In this document: piece after piece, positions 9,314 through 22,245 of the stretch
Layout of the letters: each line of letters begins with the position of its first letter
Position numbering within the stretch: the first letter of the stretch is position 1
Source: Duganella callida
GTDB lineage: Bacteria; Pseudomonadota; Gammaproteobacteria; Burkholderiales; Burkholderiaceae_D
Assembly (NCBI RefSeq): GCF_004614165.1
Contig: NZ_SPVG01000213.1
Span: forward strand, 1-64,000
Length of the DNA stretch: 64,000 nucleotides
Direction: 5' to 3'
Notes under the pieces: generated by a model
The model's database searches: none
Told to the model about the DNA's origin: nothing
Seen by the model: the letters and a program-made list of their open reading frames with translations, nothing else
Made by a program: the position numbers and the translations under genes

Positions 9314-9679
9314 TCAGCGCACCGCTGTCAAATCGAAGTGCGGGTTGTCGATCAGGCAAAGCAGGTTGCCGAACGGGTCGGCCAGTTCCACCGTCCTGAT
9401 GTTCTCGCCGACGTCCTGGATGGCGCCGTGCAGGGTTGCGCCCAGGCTGGTGATGCGGGCGACTTCGGCGTCGAGGTCGTCCACGCCCCAGTAGACCATG
9501 CTGCCGGCCGTGCCGGGCTGGCCGTCCGGGATCAGGCCCAGTTCGAAGCCGCCGATGTTGAAGCCGACGTAAAACGGCTGGTCGAAATAGGGCGCGGTGT
9601 CGAATACCTGGCTGTACCACGCCTTGGCGGCGGCCAGGTCCCGGACCGGATAGGCCACGGTGCGCAATCCCTTGATCAT
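9314..9679 (-). CDS. VOC-family (glyoxalase/bleomycin-resistance fold) protein
   Basis: This 121-residue single-domain protein has the VOC beta-alpha-beta-beta-beta pattern: VAYPVRDLAAAKAWYSQVF at the start and ADPFGNLLCLID at the end. Such proteins bind a metal and act on small molecules or sequester drugs; the substrate is unknown. ATG at 9679 has GGAG six bases upstream. It lies downstream of the AraC gene on the same strand with a 41-base gap, so the regulator and this protein are probably one unit. Confidence 0.82.
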   Translation of the reverse strand: MIKGLRTVAYPVRDLAAAKAWYSQVFDTAPYFDQPFYVGFNIGGFELGLIPDGQPGTAGSMVYWGVDDLDAEVARITSLGATLHGAIQDVGENIRTVELADPFGNLLCLIDNPHFDLTAVR

Positions 9680-9720
9680 GTTCGCTCCTGCAAAGTTGGT
9701 GAAAGCACCATCTTGGCACA

Positions 9721-13231
<3,511 letters not shown>

Positions 13232-13238
13232 TCGGATC

Positions 13239-13862
13239 ATGGCGACTACTTCGAAGTTCTTCCGCCGCGGCCTGGTGTACGTGGCCGTGCTGGCCGCCTC
13301 GCTGACGGTGTCGGCCTGCGGCTTCCATCTGCGTGGCGAGGGCGGCCACTACACGCTGCCGTTCCCGACCATGTACATCGGGCTGCCGGAGTCGTCGCCG
13401 CTGGCGATCGATCTGAAGCGCAATATCCGCGCCAACGGCGGCACCGCGGTGGTCAGCAATCCGCAGGACGCCGACGGCGTGGTCGAGGTACTCTCCAATC
13501 CGGAGAAGACCAAGACCAAGACCATTCTGTCGCTGAACAGCAATGGCCGCGTGCGTCAGTATCTGCTGACGTACAACATCGTGTTCCGCGTGCTGGACAA
13601 GCAGGGCAACCAGCTGCTCGGTCCGACGCAGATCACGCTGACCCGGCCGATCGACTTTAACGAAACCCAGCTGCTGGCGAAGGAGCAGGAAGAAGCGCTG
13701 CTGTACAAGGACATGCAGACCGACCTGGTGCAGCAGATGATGCGCCGCATCGCGGCCGTCAAGACGCCGGGCATGTCGCTGGCGCCGACGCCGCTGCCGG
13801 GCGCCGACAAGCAGCCATCGGCGCAGCCGTCGACCATCCCGCCGGCCGTGCCGATCCAGTAA
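13239..13862 (+). CDS. lptE: LPS-assembly lipoprotein LptE
   Basis: This 207-residue outer-membrane lipoprotein has lipobox VSACGFHLRG, the hallmark of LptE/RlpB. LptE plugs the LptD barrel and helps insert lipopolysaccharide. The mature part has FPTMYIGLPESSPL and a Pro-rich tail. It sits between leuS and holA, the conserved order in proteobacteria. Confidence 0.94.
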   Translation: MATTSKFFRRGLVYVAVLAASLTVSACGFHLRGEGGHYTLPFPTMYIGLPESSPLAIDLKRNIRANGGTAVVSNPQDADGVVEVLSNPEKTKTKTILSLNSNGRVRQYLLTYNIVFRVLDKQGNQLLGPTQITLTRPIDFNETQLLAKEQEEALLYKDMQTDLVQQMMRRIAAVKTPGMSLAPTPLPGADKQPSAQPSTIPPAVPIQ

Positions 13863-13870
13863 GGGCGAGT

Positions 13871-14887
13871 ATGCAATTGCGGTTGGAGGCGCTGGACGGC
13901 CATTTGAAAAAGTCGCTGTCCCAGCTCTACGTGATCACCAGCGACGAGCATCTGCTGGCGCTGGAGGCGGCGGACAAGATCCGCAAGGCGGCGCGCGCGC
14001 AAGGGTATTCCGAGCGCGACGTGCTGACGGTGGAGCGCAGCTTCAAGTGGGGCGAGCTGCTGGCGGCCAATCAGGCGCTGTCGCTGTTCGGCGATAAAAA
14101 GCTGATCGAGCTGCGCATCCCGACCGGCAAACCGGGCAAGGATGGCGGCGCGGCGCTGCAGAATTATGTGAAGGATCTGAGTCCTGACAACCTGACTCTG
14201 ATCACCCTGCCGAAGCTGGACTGGCAGACGCAGAAGGCAGCCTGGGTGACCAGTCTGCAGCAGGCGGCGGTGTATATCGACATCCCGCAGGTGGAACGGG
14301 CGCATTTGCCCAACTGGATAGGCCAGCGTCTCGCCCAACAAGGGCAGAGCGCGGACCGGCAGAGCATCGACTTCATCGCGGACCGCGTGGAAGGCAATCT
14401 GCTTGCGGCCCATCAGGAAATACAGAAACTGGCCCTGTTGCACGAGCCGGGCAAGCTGACCTACGAGCAGGTGCACGACGCGGTGCTGAACGTGGCGCGT
14501 TACGACGTGTTCAAGTTGAGCGAGGCGATGCTGGCCGGCGATCCGGCCCGCCTGGTGCGCATGCTGGAAGGCTTGAAAGGCGAAGGCGAAGCCTTGCCGC
14601 TGGTGCTGTGGGCGGTGTCGGAGGAAATCCGCACGTTGCTCAAGCTGAAGGCGGGCATGGCGCAGGGACGGCCGCTGGGGGCGCTGCTCAAGGAGTACCG
14701 CATCTGGGGGCCGAAGGAACGCATGATGGACCCGGCGCTGCGCCGCATTTCGCTGCCGACGCTGGAAGCGGCAATGAAGGACGCCGCGCAAGTGGACAAG
14801 ATGATCAAAGGCCTGCGCGCAAAAGCGTTTGCCGGCGACGCGTGGGACGCGATGCTGCAACTGGCGTTGAAGGTCGCACGCGGTTAA
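13871..14887 (+). CDS. holA: DNA polymerase III subunit delta
   Basis: This 338-residue clamp-loader subunit opens the sliding clamp during replication. It has the family pattern [20 protein letters not shown] at the start, [16 protein letters not shown] and then ESAVVDxxP-like VYIDIPQVE, and the central [14 protein letters not shown]. It starts 8 bases after lptE with GGGCGAG as ribosome site, as part of the leuS operon. Confidence 0.95.
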   Translation: MQLRLEALDGHLKKSLSQLYVITSDEHLLALEAADKIRKAARAQGYSERDVLTVERSFKWGELLAANQALSLFGDKKLIELRIPTGKPGKDGGAALQNYVKDLSPDNLTLITLPKLDWQTQKAAWVTSLQQAAVYIDIPQVERAHLPNWIGQRLAQQGQSADRQSIDFIADRVEGNLLAAHQEIQKLALLHEPGKLTYEQVHDAVLNVARYDVFKLSEAMLAGDPARLVRMLEGLKGEGEALPLVLWAVSEEIRTLLKLKAGMAQGRPLGALLKEYRIWGPKERMMDPALRRISLPTLEAAMKDAAQVDKMIKGLRAKAFAGDAWDAMLQLALKVARG

Positions 14888-14903
14888 TTCCGACGAGACG
14901 ACA

Positions 14904-16175
<1,272 letters not shown>

Positions 16176-16183
16176 GGAGCCTT

Positions 16184-16606
16184 ATGCTGTACCTCTGGAT
16201 CAAAGCACTGCACATTTTCTTCGTCATCGGCTGGATGGCCGGCGTGTTCTACCTGCCGCGCATCTTCGTCAACCTGGCGATGGAGACCGACAAGAACACC
16301 ATCGCGCGCCTGCTGCTGATGGGGCGCAAGCTGTACCGCTTCTCGATGTGGCTGTCGGTGGGGGCGGTGGTATTCGGCGCGATCCTGATCTATCTGGCAT
16401 ACGGCATCCACATGCCCGGCTGGCTGCACGCCAAGCTGACGCTGGTGGTGCTGGTGATCGGTTACCACCACATGTGCGGCCCGATCCTGAAGAAGTTCGA
16501 GCGCGGCGAGAATACCCGCAGCCACAGGTGGTTCCGCGTGTTTAACGAGCTGCCGGTGTTCGCCATGCTGGCGATCGTGCTGCTGGTGGTGGTCAAGCCA
16601 TTCTGA
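16184..16606 (+). CDS. hemJ: HemJ-type protoporphyrinogen oxidase (CopD-like membrane protein)
   Basis: This 140-residue inner-membrane protein has four hydrophobic helices. The HemJ signature is visible: WIKALHIFFVIGWMAGVFYLPR (conserved His in helix 1) and WLHAKLTLVVLVIGYHH. HemJ oxidises protoporphyrinogen IX in heme synthesis in bacteria lacking HemG and HemY. It begins 8 bases after proA and precedes the thioredoxin-fold gene by 11 bases, so all are probably co-transcribed. Confidence 0.88.
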   Translation: MLYLWIKALHIFFVIGWMAGVFYLPRIFVNLAMETDKNTIARLLLMGRKLYRFSMWLSVGAVVFGAILIYLAYGIHMPGWLHAKLTLVVLVIGYHHMCGPILKKFERGENTRSHRWFRVFNELPVFAMLAIVLLVVVKPF

Positions 16607-16617
16607 CGGGGACGACG

Positions 16618-17220
16618 ATGAGCAAGGTTTGCCAGTATTTCTTTTCCGCGCAGTCGCCGTGGGCTTATCTGGGCCACGAGCGCCTGGTGACCATGGCGCG
16701 CAAACACGGTGTGCAGATCGAGATCAAGCCGTGCGACCTGGCCAATGTGTTCGACGCCTCCGGCGGCCTGCCGCTGGCCAAGCGCGCGCCGCAGCGCCAG
16801 GCGTACCGGCTGGTGGAGCTGGCACGCTGGTCGGCGTATCTGGACCTGCCGCTGCAGCTGCATCCGCCGTTCTTTCCGGTGGCGCCCGATCTGGCGAACC
16901 GGTTGATCGTGGCGACGCGGCAGGCGCATGGCACCGAGCAGGCGCTGGCGCTGTCCGGCGCCATCATGCGCGGCGTGTGGGCGGACGAGAAGAATATCGC
17001 CGACGAGGTGACGCTGGCGCGCATCGCCGGTGGCTGCGGTCTGGATGGCGCGGCGCTGCTGAAGGCGGTGGAGTCGGCCGCGGTCAAGGCCGAATATGAG
17101 AACAACACGGCACAGGCCCACGCGGCCAGCGTTTTCGGCTCGCCATGGTATGTGCTGGATGGCGAAAACTTCTGGGGCCAGGACCGCCTGGATTTCCTGG
17201 AACGTGCAATGCAGAAGTAA
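16618..17220 (+). CDS. 2-hydroxychromene-2-carboxylate isomerase-like DsbA-fold protein
   Basis: This 200-residue protein has the family N-terminus QYFFSAQSPWAYLG, where the Ser binds glutathione in kappa-class GST-like isomerases. The end is VFGSPWYVLDGENFWGQDRLDFLE, typical of HCCA isomerases. No CXXC is present, so it is not a disulfide oxidase. The named reaction belongs to naphthalene breakdown, but no such genes are near. A general glutathione-dependent isomerase role is likelier. A strong terminator follows the stop. Confidence 0.82.
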   Translation: MSKVCQYFFSAQSPWAYLGHERLVTMARKHGVQIEIKPCDLANVFDASGGLPLAKRAPQRQAYRLVELARWSAYLDLPLQLHPPFFPVAPDLANRLIVATRQAHGTEQALALSGAIMRGVWADEKNIADEVTLARIAGGCGLDGAALLKAVESAAVKAEYENNTAQAHAASVFGSPWYVLDGENFWGQDRLDFLERAMQK

Positions 17221-17223
17221 CCC

Positions 17224-17248
17224 GCGCCCCACGGGGCGCATTTTTTTT
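17224..17248 (+). terminator. Rho-independent terminator
   Basis: GCGCCC (17224-17229) pairs with GGGCGC (17234-17239) around a short loop and is followed by eight T at 17241-17248. It closes the transcript that began at leuS or proA. Confidence 0.85.
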
Positions 17249-17268
17249 AACGGACAAAAGGTACACCT

Positions 17269-18471
17269 ATGGCATCCTTCTTTTGCCCATGCCCGCGCGG
17301 CATGGAAGCGGCGTTAGCCGAAGAACTGCGCGAAATCGCGCAACAAAGCACCACCATGAAGGTGCACAACGAAGTTCCCGGCGGCGTGCACGCCTCGGGC
17401 GAGCTGGAAGACTCGTACCGCATCAATCTGCATTCGCGCATCGCCTCGCGCGTGTTGATGCGCATGGCCGCCGGCGGCTACAAGAACGAGAACGATATCT
17501 ACGACCTGACGCTGGCGCAGCCATGGGAAGAGTGGTTCAGCTACGACCACACCATCCGCGTCGACATCACCGCCGTCAAGTCGCCGCTGAAAAGCCTGGA
17601 ATTCACCACGCTGAAGATCAAGGACGCCATCTGCGACCGCTTCCGCGACCAGTACAACAAGCGTCCGTCGGTCAACACCAGGGAACCGGACATGCGCATC
17701 GTCGGCTTTCTCGACGCGCACCAGTTCATCGTCTACCTGGACACCTCGGGCGAAGCGCTGTTCAAGCGCGGCTGGCGCAGCGAAACCGGCGACGCGCCGC
17801 TGCGCGAAAACCTGGCCGCCGGCCTGCTGCGCGTCTCGGGCTGGAAGCCGGGCGTGCCGCTGTTCGACCCGATGTGCGGTTCCGGCACCATCCTGTGCGA
17901 AGCCGCGCAGATGGTGCAGGGCATCCCGCCGGGCGCGCGCCGCCGCTTCGCGTTCGAGAAGTTCCATGATTTCGACGCCGCGGTGTGGCAGGACATGAAG
18001 GCCGCCATCAAGCCCAATCCGCTGCCGGCCGAGCCGACCATCTTCGGTTCCGACATCTCGGGCGACATGGTGGCCATGACCCGCTACAACCTGCGCAACG
18101 CCGGCATCCTGTTCGACGTGCCGCTCAAGCAGATCGAGGCGCAGCAGATCCAGGCGCCGACCGCGCAGCCAGGCATCCTGCTGACCAATCCGCCGTACGG
18201 CGAACGTATCGGCGTGCGCGGCGACAGCTCGCTGGGGCAGGACGAGCTGGCCAACAGCTTCTACGCGGATTTCAGCTCCACGCTGAAGCAGCGCTTCGCC
18301 GGCTGGACCGTCTACCTGTTCACCGCCGACCTGGGCGTGCCCAAGCTGCTGCGCCTGAAGGAAGCGCGCAAGACGCCATTCTTCAACGGCGCGCTGGAAT
18401 GCCGCTTGTTCCGCTTCGACATGGTGGCCGGCTTCAACCGCCGCGAAGCCGCCAAGCCGAAAGAAGTCTGA
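17269..18471 (+). CDS. THUMP-domain class I SAM-dependent RNA methyltransferase
   Basis: This 400-residue protein has an N-terminal ferredoxin-like/THUMP region (about 1-160, RFRDQYNKRPSVNTREPD). The Rossmann methyltransferase domain follows, with motif I FDPMCGSGTILCEA near residue 200 and catalytic NPPYGERIG near residue 305. It corresponds to the N-terminal half of RlmL, which makes m2G2445 in 23S rRNA, without the RlmK half. The target is therefore probably 23S rRNA guanine N2, but this is inferred from the family. Confidence 0.88.
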   Translation: MASFFCPCPRGMEAALAEELREIAQQSTTMKVHNEVPGGVHASGELEDSYRINLHSRIASRVLMRMAAGGYKNENDIYDLTLAQPWEEWFSYDHTIRVDITAVKSPLKSLEFTTLKIKDAICDRFRDQYNKRPSVNTREPDMRIVGFLDAHQFIVYLDTSGEALFKRGWRSETGDAPLRENLAAGLLRVSGWKPGVPLFDPMCGSGTILCEAAQMVQGIPPGARRRFAFEKFHDFDAAVWQDMKAAIKPNPLPAEPTIFGSDISGDMVAMTRYNLRNAGILFDVPLKQIEAQQIQAPTAQPGILLTNPPYGERIGVRGDSSLGQDELANSFYADFSSTLKQRFAGWTVYLFTADLGVPKLLRLKEARKTPFFNGALECRLFRFDMVAGFNRREAAKPKEV

Positions 18472-18596
18472 GTCTCCCGCCGTAGCGCTGCCCGGGCTGG
18501 GCCCGGGCGCGGGGAGGGCGCGCAGCGCTCCTGCCTTCCCGCTGCCATCCGCCACCCGCCGCCCGGCGCCGGCGCGTCCCATAAGGAAAACGATTT

Positions 18597-19868
18597 ATGC
18601 TGCCTGCACCGCCCGCCAATCTGCCCGACCAGGACATCGCCGACGATGTGCCACCGCCCGAACCGCCGCACCGCAAGCCGCTGACCGCCGGCGCGCTGGC
18701 GACCATGCTGGCCGCGCTGTCGATGATAGGCCCGTTCTCCATCGACGCCTATCTGCCGGCCTTCCCCAACATCCAGGCCACGCTGGGCGCCACGCCGCTG
18801 GAAGTGCAGCAAAGCCTGACCTTCTACATGCTGGCCTTCGCCGGCATGGTGCTGTGGCATGGCGCGCTGTCGGACGCCTTCGGCCGCCGCAACGTGATCC
18901 TGGTTTCATTGGGCATGTTCGCCGTCGGCACGCTGGGCTGCGCCGCCGCGCACACCGTGCATTATCTGTGGGTGTTCCGCATCATGCAGGGGGTGTCGGC
19001 CGGCGCCGGCGTGGTGGTGGGGCGCGCCATCATCCGCGACTTGTATGAGGACGCCGCCGCCGCGCGGCTGCTGTCGCTGGTGACCATGATCTTCTCGATC
19101 GCGCCGGCCGTGGCGCCGATACTGGGCGGCTGGATCGTCACCCTGTTCGACTGGCGCGCCATCTTCCTGTCGCTGCTGGCCTACAGCACGCTGCTGTTCA
19201 TCTTCTGCTACCGCCGCCTGCCGGAGACGCTGCCGCCGGAAAAGCGCCATCCCTTCAATCCGCGCTTTTTGCTGCGTAACTACGGCGAGATCCTGCGCTC
19301 GCCGCTGTTCCACTTCAAGACGGCGGTGGTGGCGTTCAACTTCGCCGGCCTGTTCATCTACATCTCGGCGGCCCCGGTGTTCCTGCCGCAGCAACTGGGC
19401 CTGGGCGCATCGCAATTCGGCTGGCTGTTCATCCCCTCGGTGAGCGGGATCTTCCTCGGCGCGCTGGCGGCCAACCGCATCGCCGGCAAGATGACGTTCG
19501 CGCGCCAGATCGGCATCGGCTTCTGCTTCCTGCTGGCCGCCGCCACGCTCAATCTGCTGTATCACCTGTTTTTCCCGCCCGCGCTGCCGTGGACCGTGGC
19601 GCCGCTGCTGTTCTACACCTTCGGCATGTCGGTGGTGGCGCCGGGGGCGACGCTGCTGGCGCTGGACCTGTTCCCGCACATTCGCGGCACGGTGGCATCC
19701 TGCCAGTCGTTCGCGGTGACGCTGCTGGGCGCCATCGTGGCGGGCGTGATCGCGCCCGTTCTATCACATTCCGCGCTATGGTTAGCCGCGGGACAGATGG
19801 CATTTAGTGGCTCTGCTCTCGCTTTATGGTTGACGTCGCGCTATTACCGGAGCATATTATCGCGCTAA
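18597..19868 (+). CDS. Bcr/CflA-family multidrug efflux MFS transporter
   Basis: This 423-residue protein is predicted to have 12 membrane helices. The subfamily signature is SIDAYLPAFPNIQATLGA, then LSDAFGRRNVIL (MFS motif A) and GRAIIRDLYEDAAAARLLSL. A Pro-rich cytoplasmic N-tail of about 30 residues precedes the first helix. Homologues export bicyclomycin, chloramphenicol or sulfonamides by proton antiport. The upstream 125 bases are very GC-rich with several small hairpins. Ribosome site AAGGAAAACG lies before the ATG. Confidence 0.9.
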   Translation: MLPAPPANLPDQDIADDVPPPEPPHRKPLTAGALATMLAALSMIGPFSIDAYLPAFPNIQATLGATPLEVQQSLTFYMLAFAGMVLWHGALSDAFGRRNVILVSLGMFAVGTLGCAAAHTVHYLWVFRIMQGVSAGAGVVVGRAIIRDLYEDAAAARLLSLVTMIFSIAPAVAPILGGWIVTLFDWRAIFLSLLAYSTLLFIFCYRRLPETLPPEKRHPFNPRFLLRNYGEILRSPLFHFKTAVVAFNFAGLFIYISAAPVFLPQQLGLGASQFGWLFIPSVSGIFLGALAANRIAGKMTFARQIGIGFCFLLAAATLNLLYHLFFPPALPWTVAPLLFYTFGMSVVAPGATLLALDLFPHIRGTVASCQSFAVTLLGAIVAGVIAPVLSHSALWLAAGQMAFSGSALALWLTSRYYRSILSR

Positions 19869-20075
19869 TCAAGTCGATATTCGTTAACGGCAGGAAATTC
19901 AATTAGTTGAGAAAGAAATTTTTCCTACTGTTAAGTGTGCATCGGACTTTATGATAAGATAATTTTTTGCGGTACTCCTTTTAAGCTTGAAGTGGCCCTG
20001 GAACCCGCATGAATCCTGGTTTTGGCGGAATGCGGCGAGTGAGTTCCGCCTCTCGATCGATGTCTACCGGCGGCA
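19869..20075. promoter_or_regulatory. Leader and promoter region of the signalling operon
   Basis: This AT-rich 207-base gap contrasts with the GC-rich surroundings. It holds TTTATGATAAGATAAT near 19949-19964, a good -10 region. An inverted repeat GGCGGAA (20024-20030) / TTCCGCC (20044-20050) follows in the presumed leader, 26 bases before the HDOD gene. No known riboswitch is recognised. Confidence 0.45.
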
Positions 20076-22238
20076 ATGCTTGATACGATGCATCAACAAT
20101 CTGACCACGATATTCGCAATCGGCTGCTGATTGCCCGTCTGCCGGCCATGCCGCAGATACTCATCAAGTTGATTGAGCACCTGCAGGCCGACGACGCCGG
20201 CATGCCGGAGCTGGCCGCGCTGATCGCCAAGGACGCGGCGATGACCAGCAAGATCCTGACCGTGGCCAACAGCTCGGCCTATCACCGCAACCAGCGCACC
20301 GTGGGCCTGGAGCAGTCGCTGGTCTCGCTGGGCACCGACATGATCAAGACGCTGGTGATCAGCGAATCCGTGTTCCAGACCTTTAACAGCTTCCCCCATT
20401 CCGGCAGCACCGATCTGCGCGGATTCTGGAAAGGCTCGCTGACCACGGCGGTGATCGCGCGCGACGTCGCCCGGCAGATGGATTACCAGCACCTGGAAGA
20501 GGCTTATCTGGCCGGCCTGTTGCACAACGTCGGCCGCCTGGCGCTGCTGGCCACCGCGCCCAAGGAATACGCCTTCAACTTCACCGCGCGCGACGACGAG
20601 GATTTGTGCGCGGTCGAGCAGCGCACGCTGCAGATCACCCACGCCGAAGCCGGCGCCTGGCTGATCGAGCGCTGGAACCTGGATTCCTTCCTGGCCGACT
20701 CCGTGCTGTATCACCACGAACCGATCGCCCGGCTGGAGTCTTCGCATCCGCTGATCCGCATCGTGCGGCTGGCGCACCTGTTGTGCTGCCACGACGACCA
20801 GGAACAGGCGATCGAGGAATCGGCGCGGCTGTGCAACCTCGATGGCGAAAAGCTGGACCTGATCCTGAAGAACGCCGCGCGCCAGGTGGAGAAGTCGGCC
20901 AATTACCTGGGCATCGACCTGACCGGCGCGGACGACATCGTGGCGCCGGTGGCGTACGCGCCGCCCATCGTCGATCCGGTGCAGCAGCGCCTGAGCGAGG
21001 AAGTGCGCAACATGGTGCTGGTCTCCGAGATGGGCCAGACCTTCGCCCGCCAGCATGGCGAAAGCGGCCTGCTGGAAGCGATGACGCGCTCGGCGCGCAT
21101 CCTGTTCGACTTCGAAACCGCCGTGGTGCTGCTGGAGAATCCGACCGGCCACGCGCTGCACGGCGTGCCTACCGGCGAACACCAGAACCGCCTGGCCGAA
21201 TTCGTGGTGCCGCTGAACAAGGGCGGGCTGGTGGCGCAGGCGGCGCTGGAGCGCAAGCTGTCGTACATCAACCGCGACGGCCAGGTGCACAACGTGACGG
21301 AAGAGCAGCTGTTCCGCATCCTCGGCAGCGAAAGCCTGGTGTGCCTGCCGCTGGTGGCCAACCAGCGTTGCCTGGGCGTGCTGATCGGCGGCGCGCCGGC
21401 CTGGCAGCTGCCGCTGTTCCAGAAGCGCGAGCGCTTCCTGCAGTCGTTCGGCACCCAGGCCGCCGCCGCGCTGGAGACCGCGCTCAGCGAACGTGGTCAC
21501 GCCAGGCGCCAGATCGCGCAGGTGGCGGAAGAATACCGCGAAGCCTCGCGCCGCGTGGTGCACGAGGTGAACAACCCGCTGTCCATCATCAAGAACTACC
21601 TGTCGGTCCTGGACAGCAAGCTGGCGCGGCGCGAACCGGTGGTCGGCGAGATGTCGATCCTGAACGAGGAAATCGACCGCGTCGGGCAGCTGATCAACGG
21701 CCTGGCCGATCTGCAGCCGACCGAAACCTCGCGCACCACCGACGTCGGCAAGGTGGTCGACGACGTGCTGCGCCTGTTCCGCGCCACCGATTTCGTGCCC
21801 GCCTCGGTGCAGATGGTGGTGCGCATGCAGGAGGAGCCGGCCGAAATCGACGGCGATGCCGACATGCTCAAGCAGATCCTGGTCAATCTGATCAAGAACG
21901 CCGTCGAAGCGCTGGGCGACGGCGGCCGTATCGAAATATCCAACCGCGGCCACGTCAACCGCGAACGCAAGCTGTATCTGGAACTGGTGGTCAGCGACAC
22001 CGGTCCGGGGTTGTCGGCCGAGGTTCTGGCCAACCTGTTCTCCCCCGTACGCAGCAGCAAGGAAGGCGCCAACCACGGACTGGGACTGTCCATCGTCCAT
22101 ACCCTGGTCAAGAAAATGCAAGGCCTGATTACCTGCCGCTCCGGCAAAACAGGTACTACCTTTGAAATCCTGTTGCCCGCCAAGGGCAGTACCAGTCAAG
22201 TCGCCGGCGTGCAAACGCGGGTGATGGATTCAGTTTAA
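20076..22238 (+). CDS. HDOD-GAF-histidine kinase
   Basis: This 720-residue cytoplasmic protein has three parts. An HDOD domain (about 15-215) has LPAMPQILIKLIEHLQ, IAKDAAMTSKILTVANSS and GLLHNVGRLALLA. A GAF domain (about 315-465) follows. A kinase core ends the chain, with H-box RVVHEVNNPLSI (His496), N-box NLIKNAVEAL, G1 DTGPGLS and G2 GLGLSIV. All ATP-binding motifs look intact, so it should be an active soluble kinase. It lies 7 bases before a response-regulator gene, its probable target. ATG at 20076 is poorly served by a ribosome site; 20088 is an alternative. Confidence 0.9.
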   Translation: MLDTMHQQSDHDIRNRLLIARLPAMPQILIKLIEHLQADDAGMPELAALIAKDAAMTSKILTVANSSAYHRNQRTVGLEQSLVSLGTDMIKTLVISESVFQTFNSFPHSGSTDLRGFWKGSLTTAVIARDVARQMDYQHLEEAYLAGLLHNVGRLALLATAPKEYAFNFTARDDEDLCAVEQRTLQITHAEAGAWLIERWNLDSFLADSVLYHHEPIARLESSHPLIRIVRLAHLLCCHDDQEQAIEESARLCNLDGEKLDLILKNAARQVEKSANYLGIDLTGADDIVAPVAYAPPIVDPVQQRLSEEVRNMVLVSEMGQTFARQHGESGLLEAMTRSARILFDFETAVVLLENPTGHALHGVPTGEHQNRLAEFVVPLNKGGLVAQAALERKLSYINRDGQVHNVTEEQLFRILGSESLVCLPLVANQRCLGVLIGGAPAWQLPLFQKRERFLQSFGTQAAAALETALSERGHARRQIAQVAEEYREASRRVVHEVNNPLSIIKNYLSVLDSKLARREPVVGEMSILNEEIDRVGQLINGLADLQPTETSRTTDVGKVVDDVLRLFRATDFVPASVQMVVRMQEEPAEIDGDADMLKQILVNLIKNAVEALGDGGRIEISNRGHVNRERKLYLELVVSDTGPGLSAEVLANLFSPVRSSKEGANHGLGLSIVHTLVKKMQGLITCRSGKTGTTFEILLPAKGSTSQVAGVQTRVMDSV

Positions 22239-22245
22239 GGCCATC

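Noticed and set aside
18472..18596. GC-rich hairpins between the methyltransferase and the Bcr gene as a terminator
   Set aside because: Several small stems can be drawn, but none is followed by a T-run, so no terminator is called.
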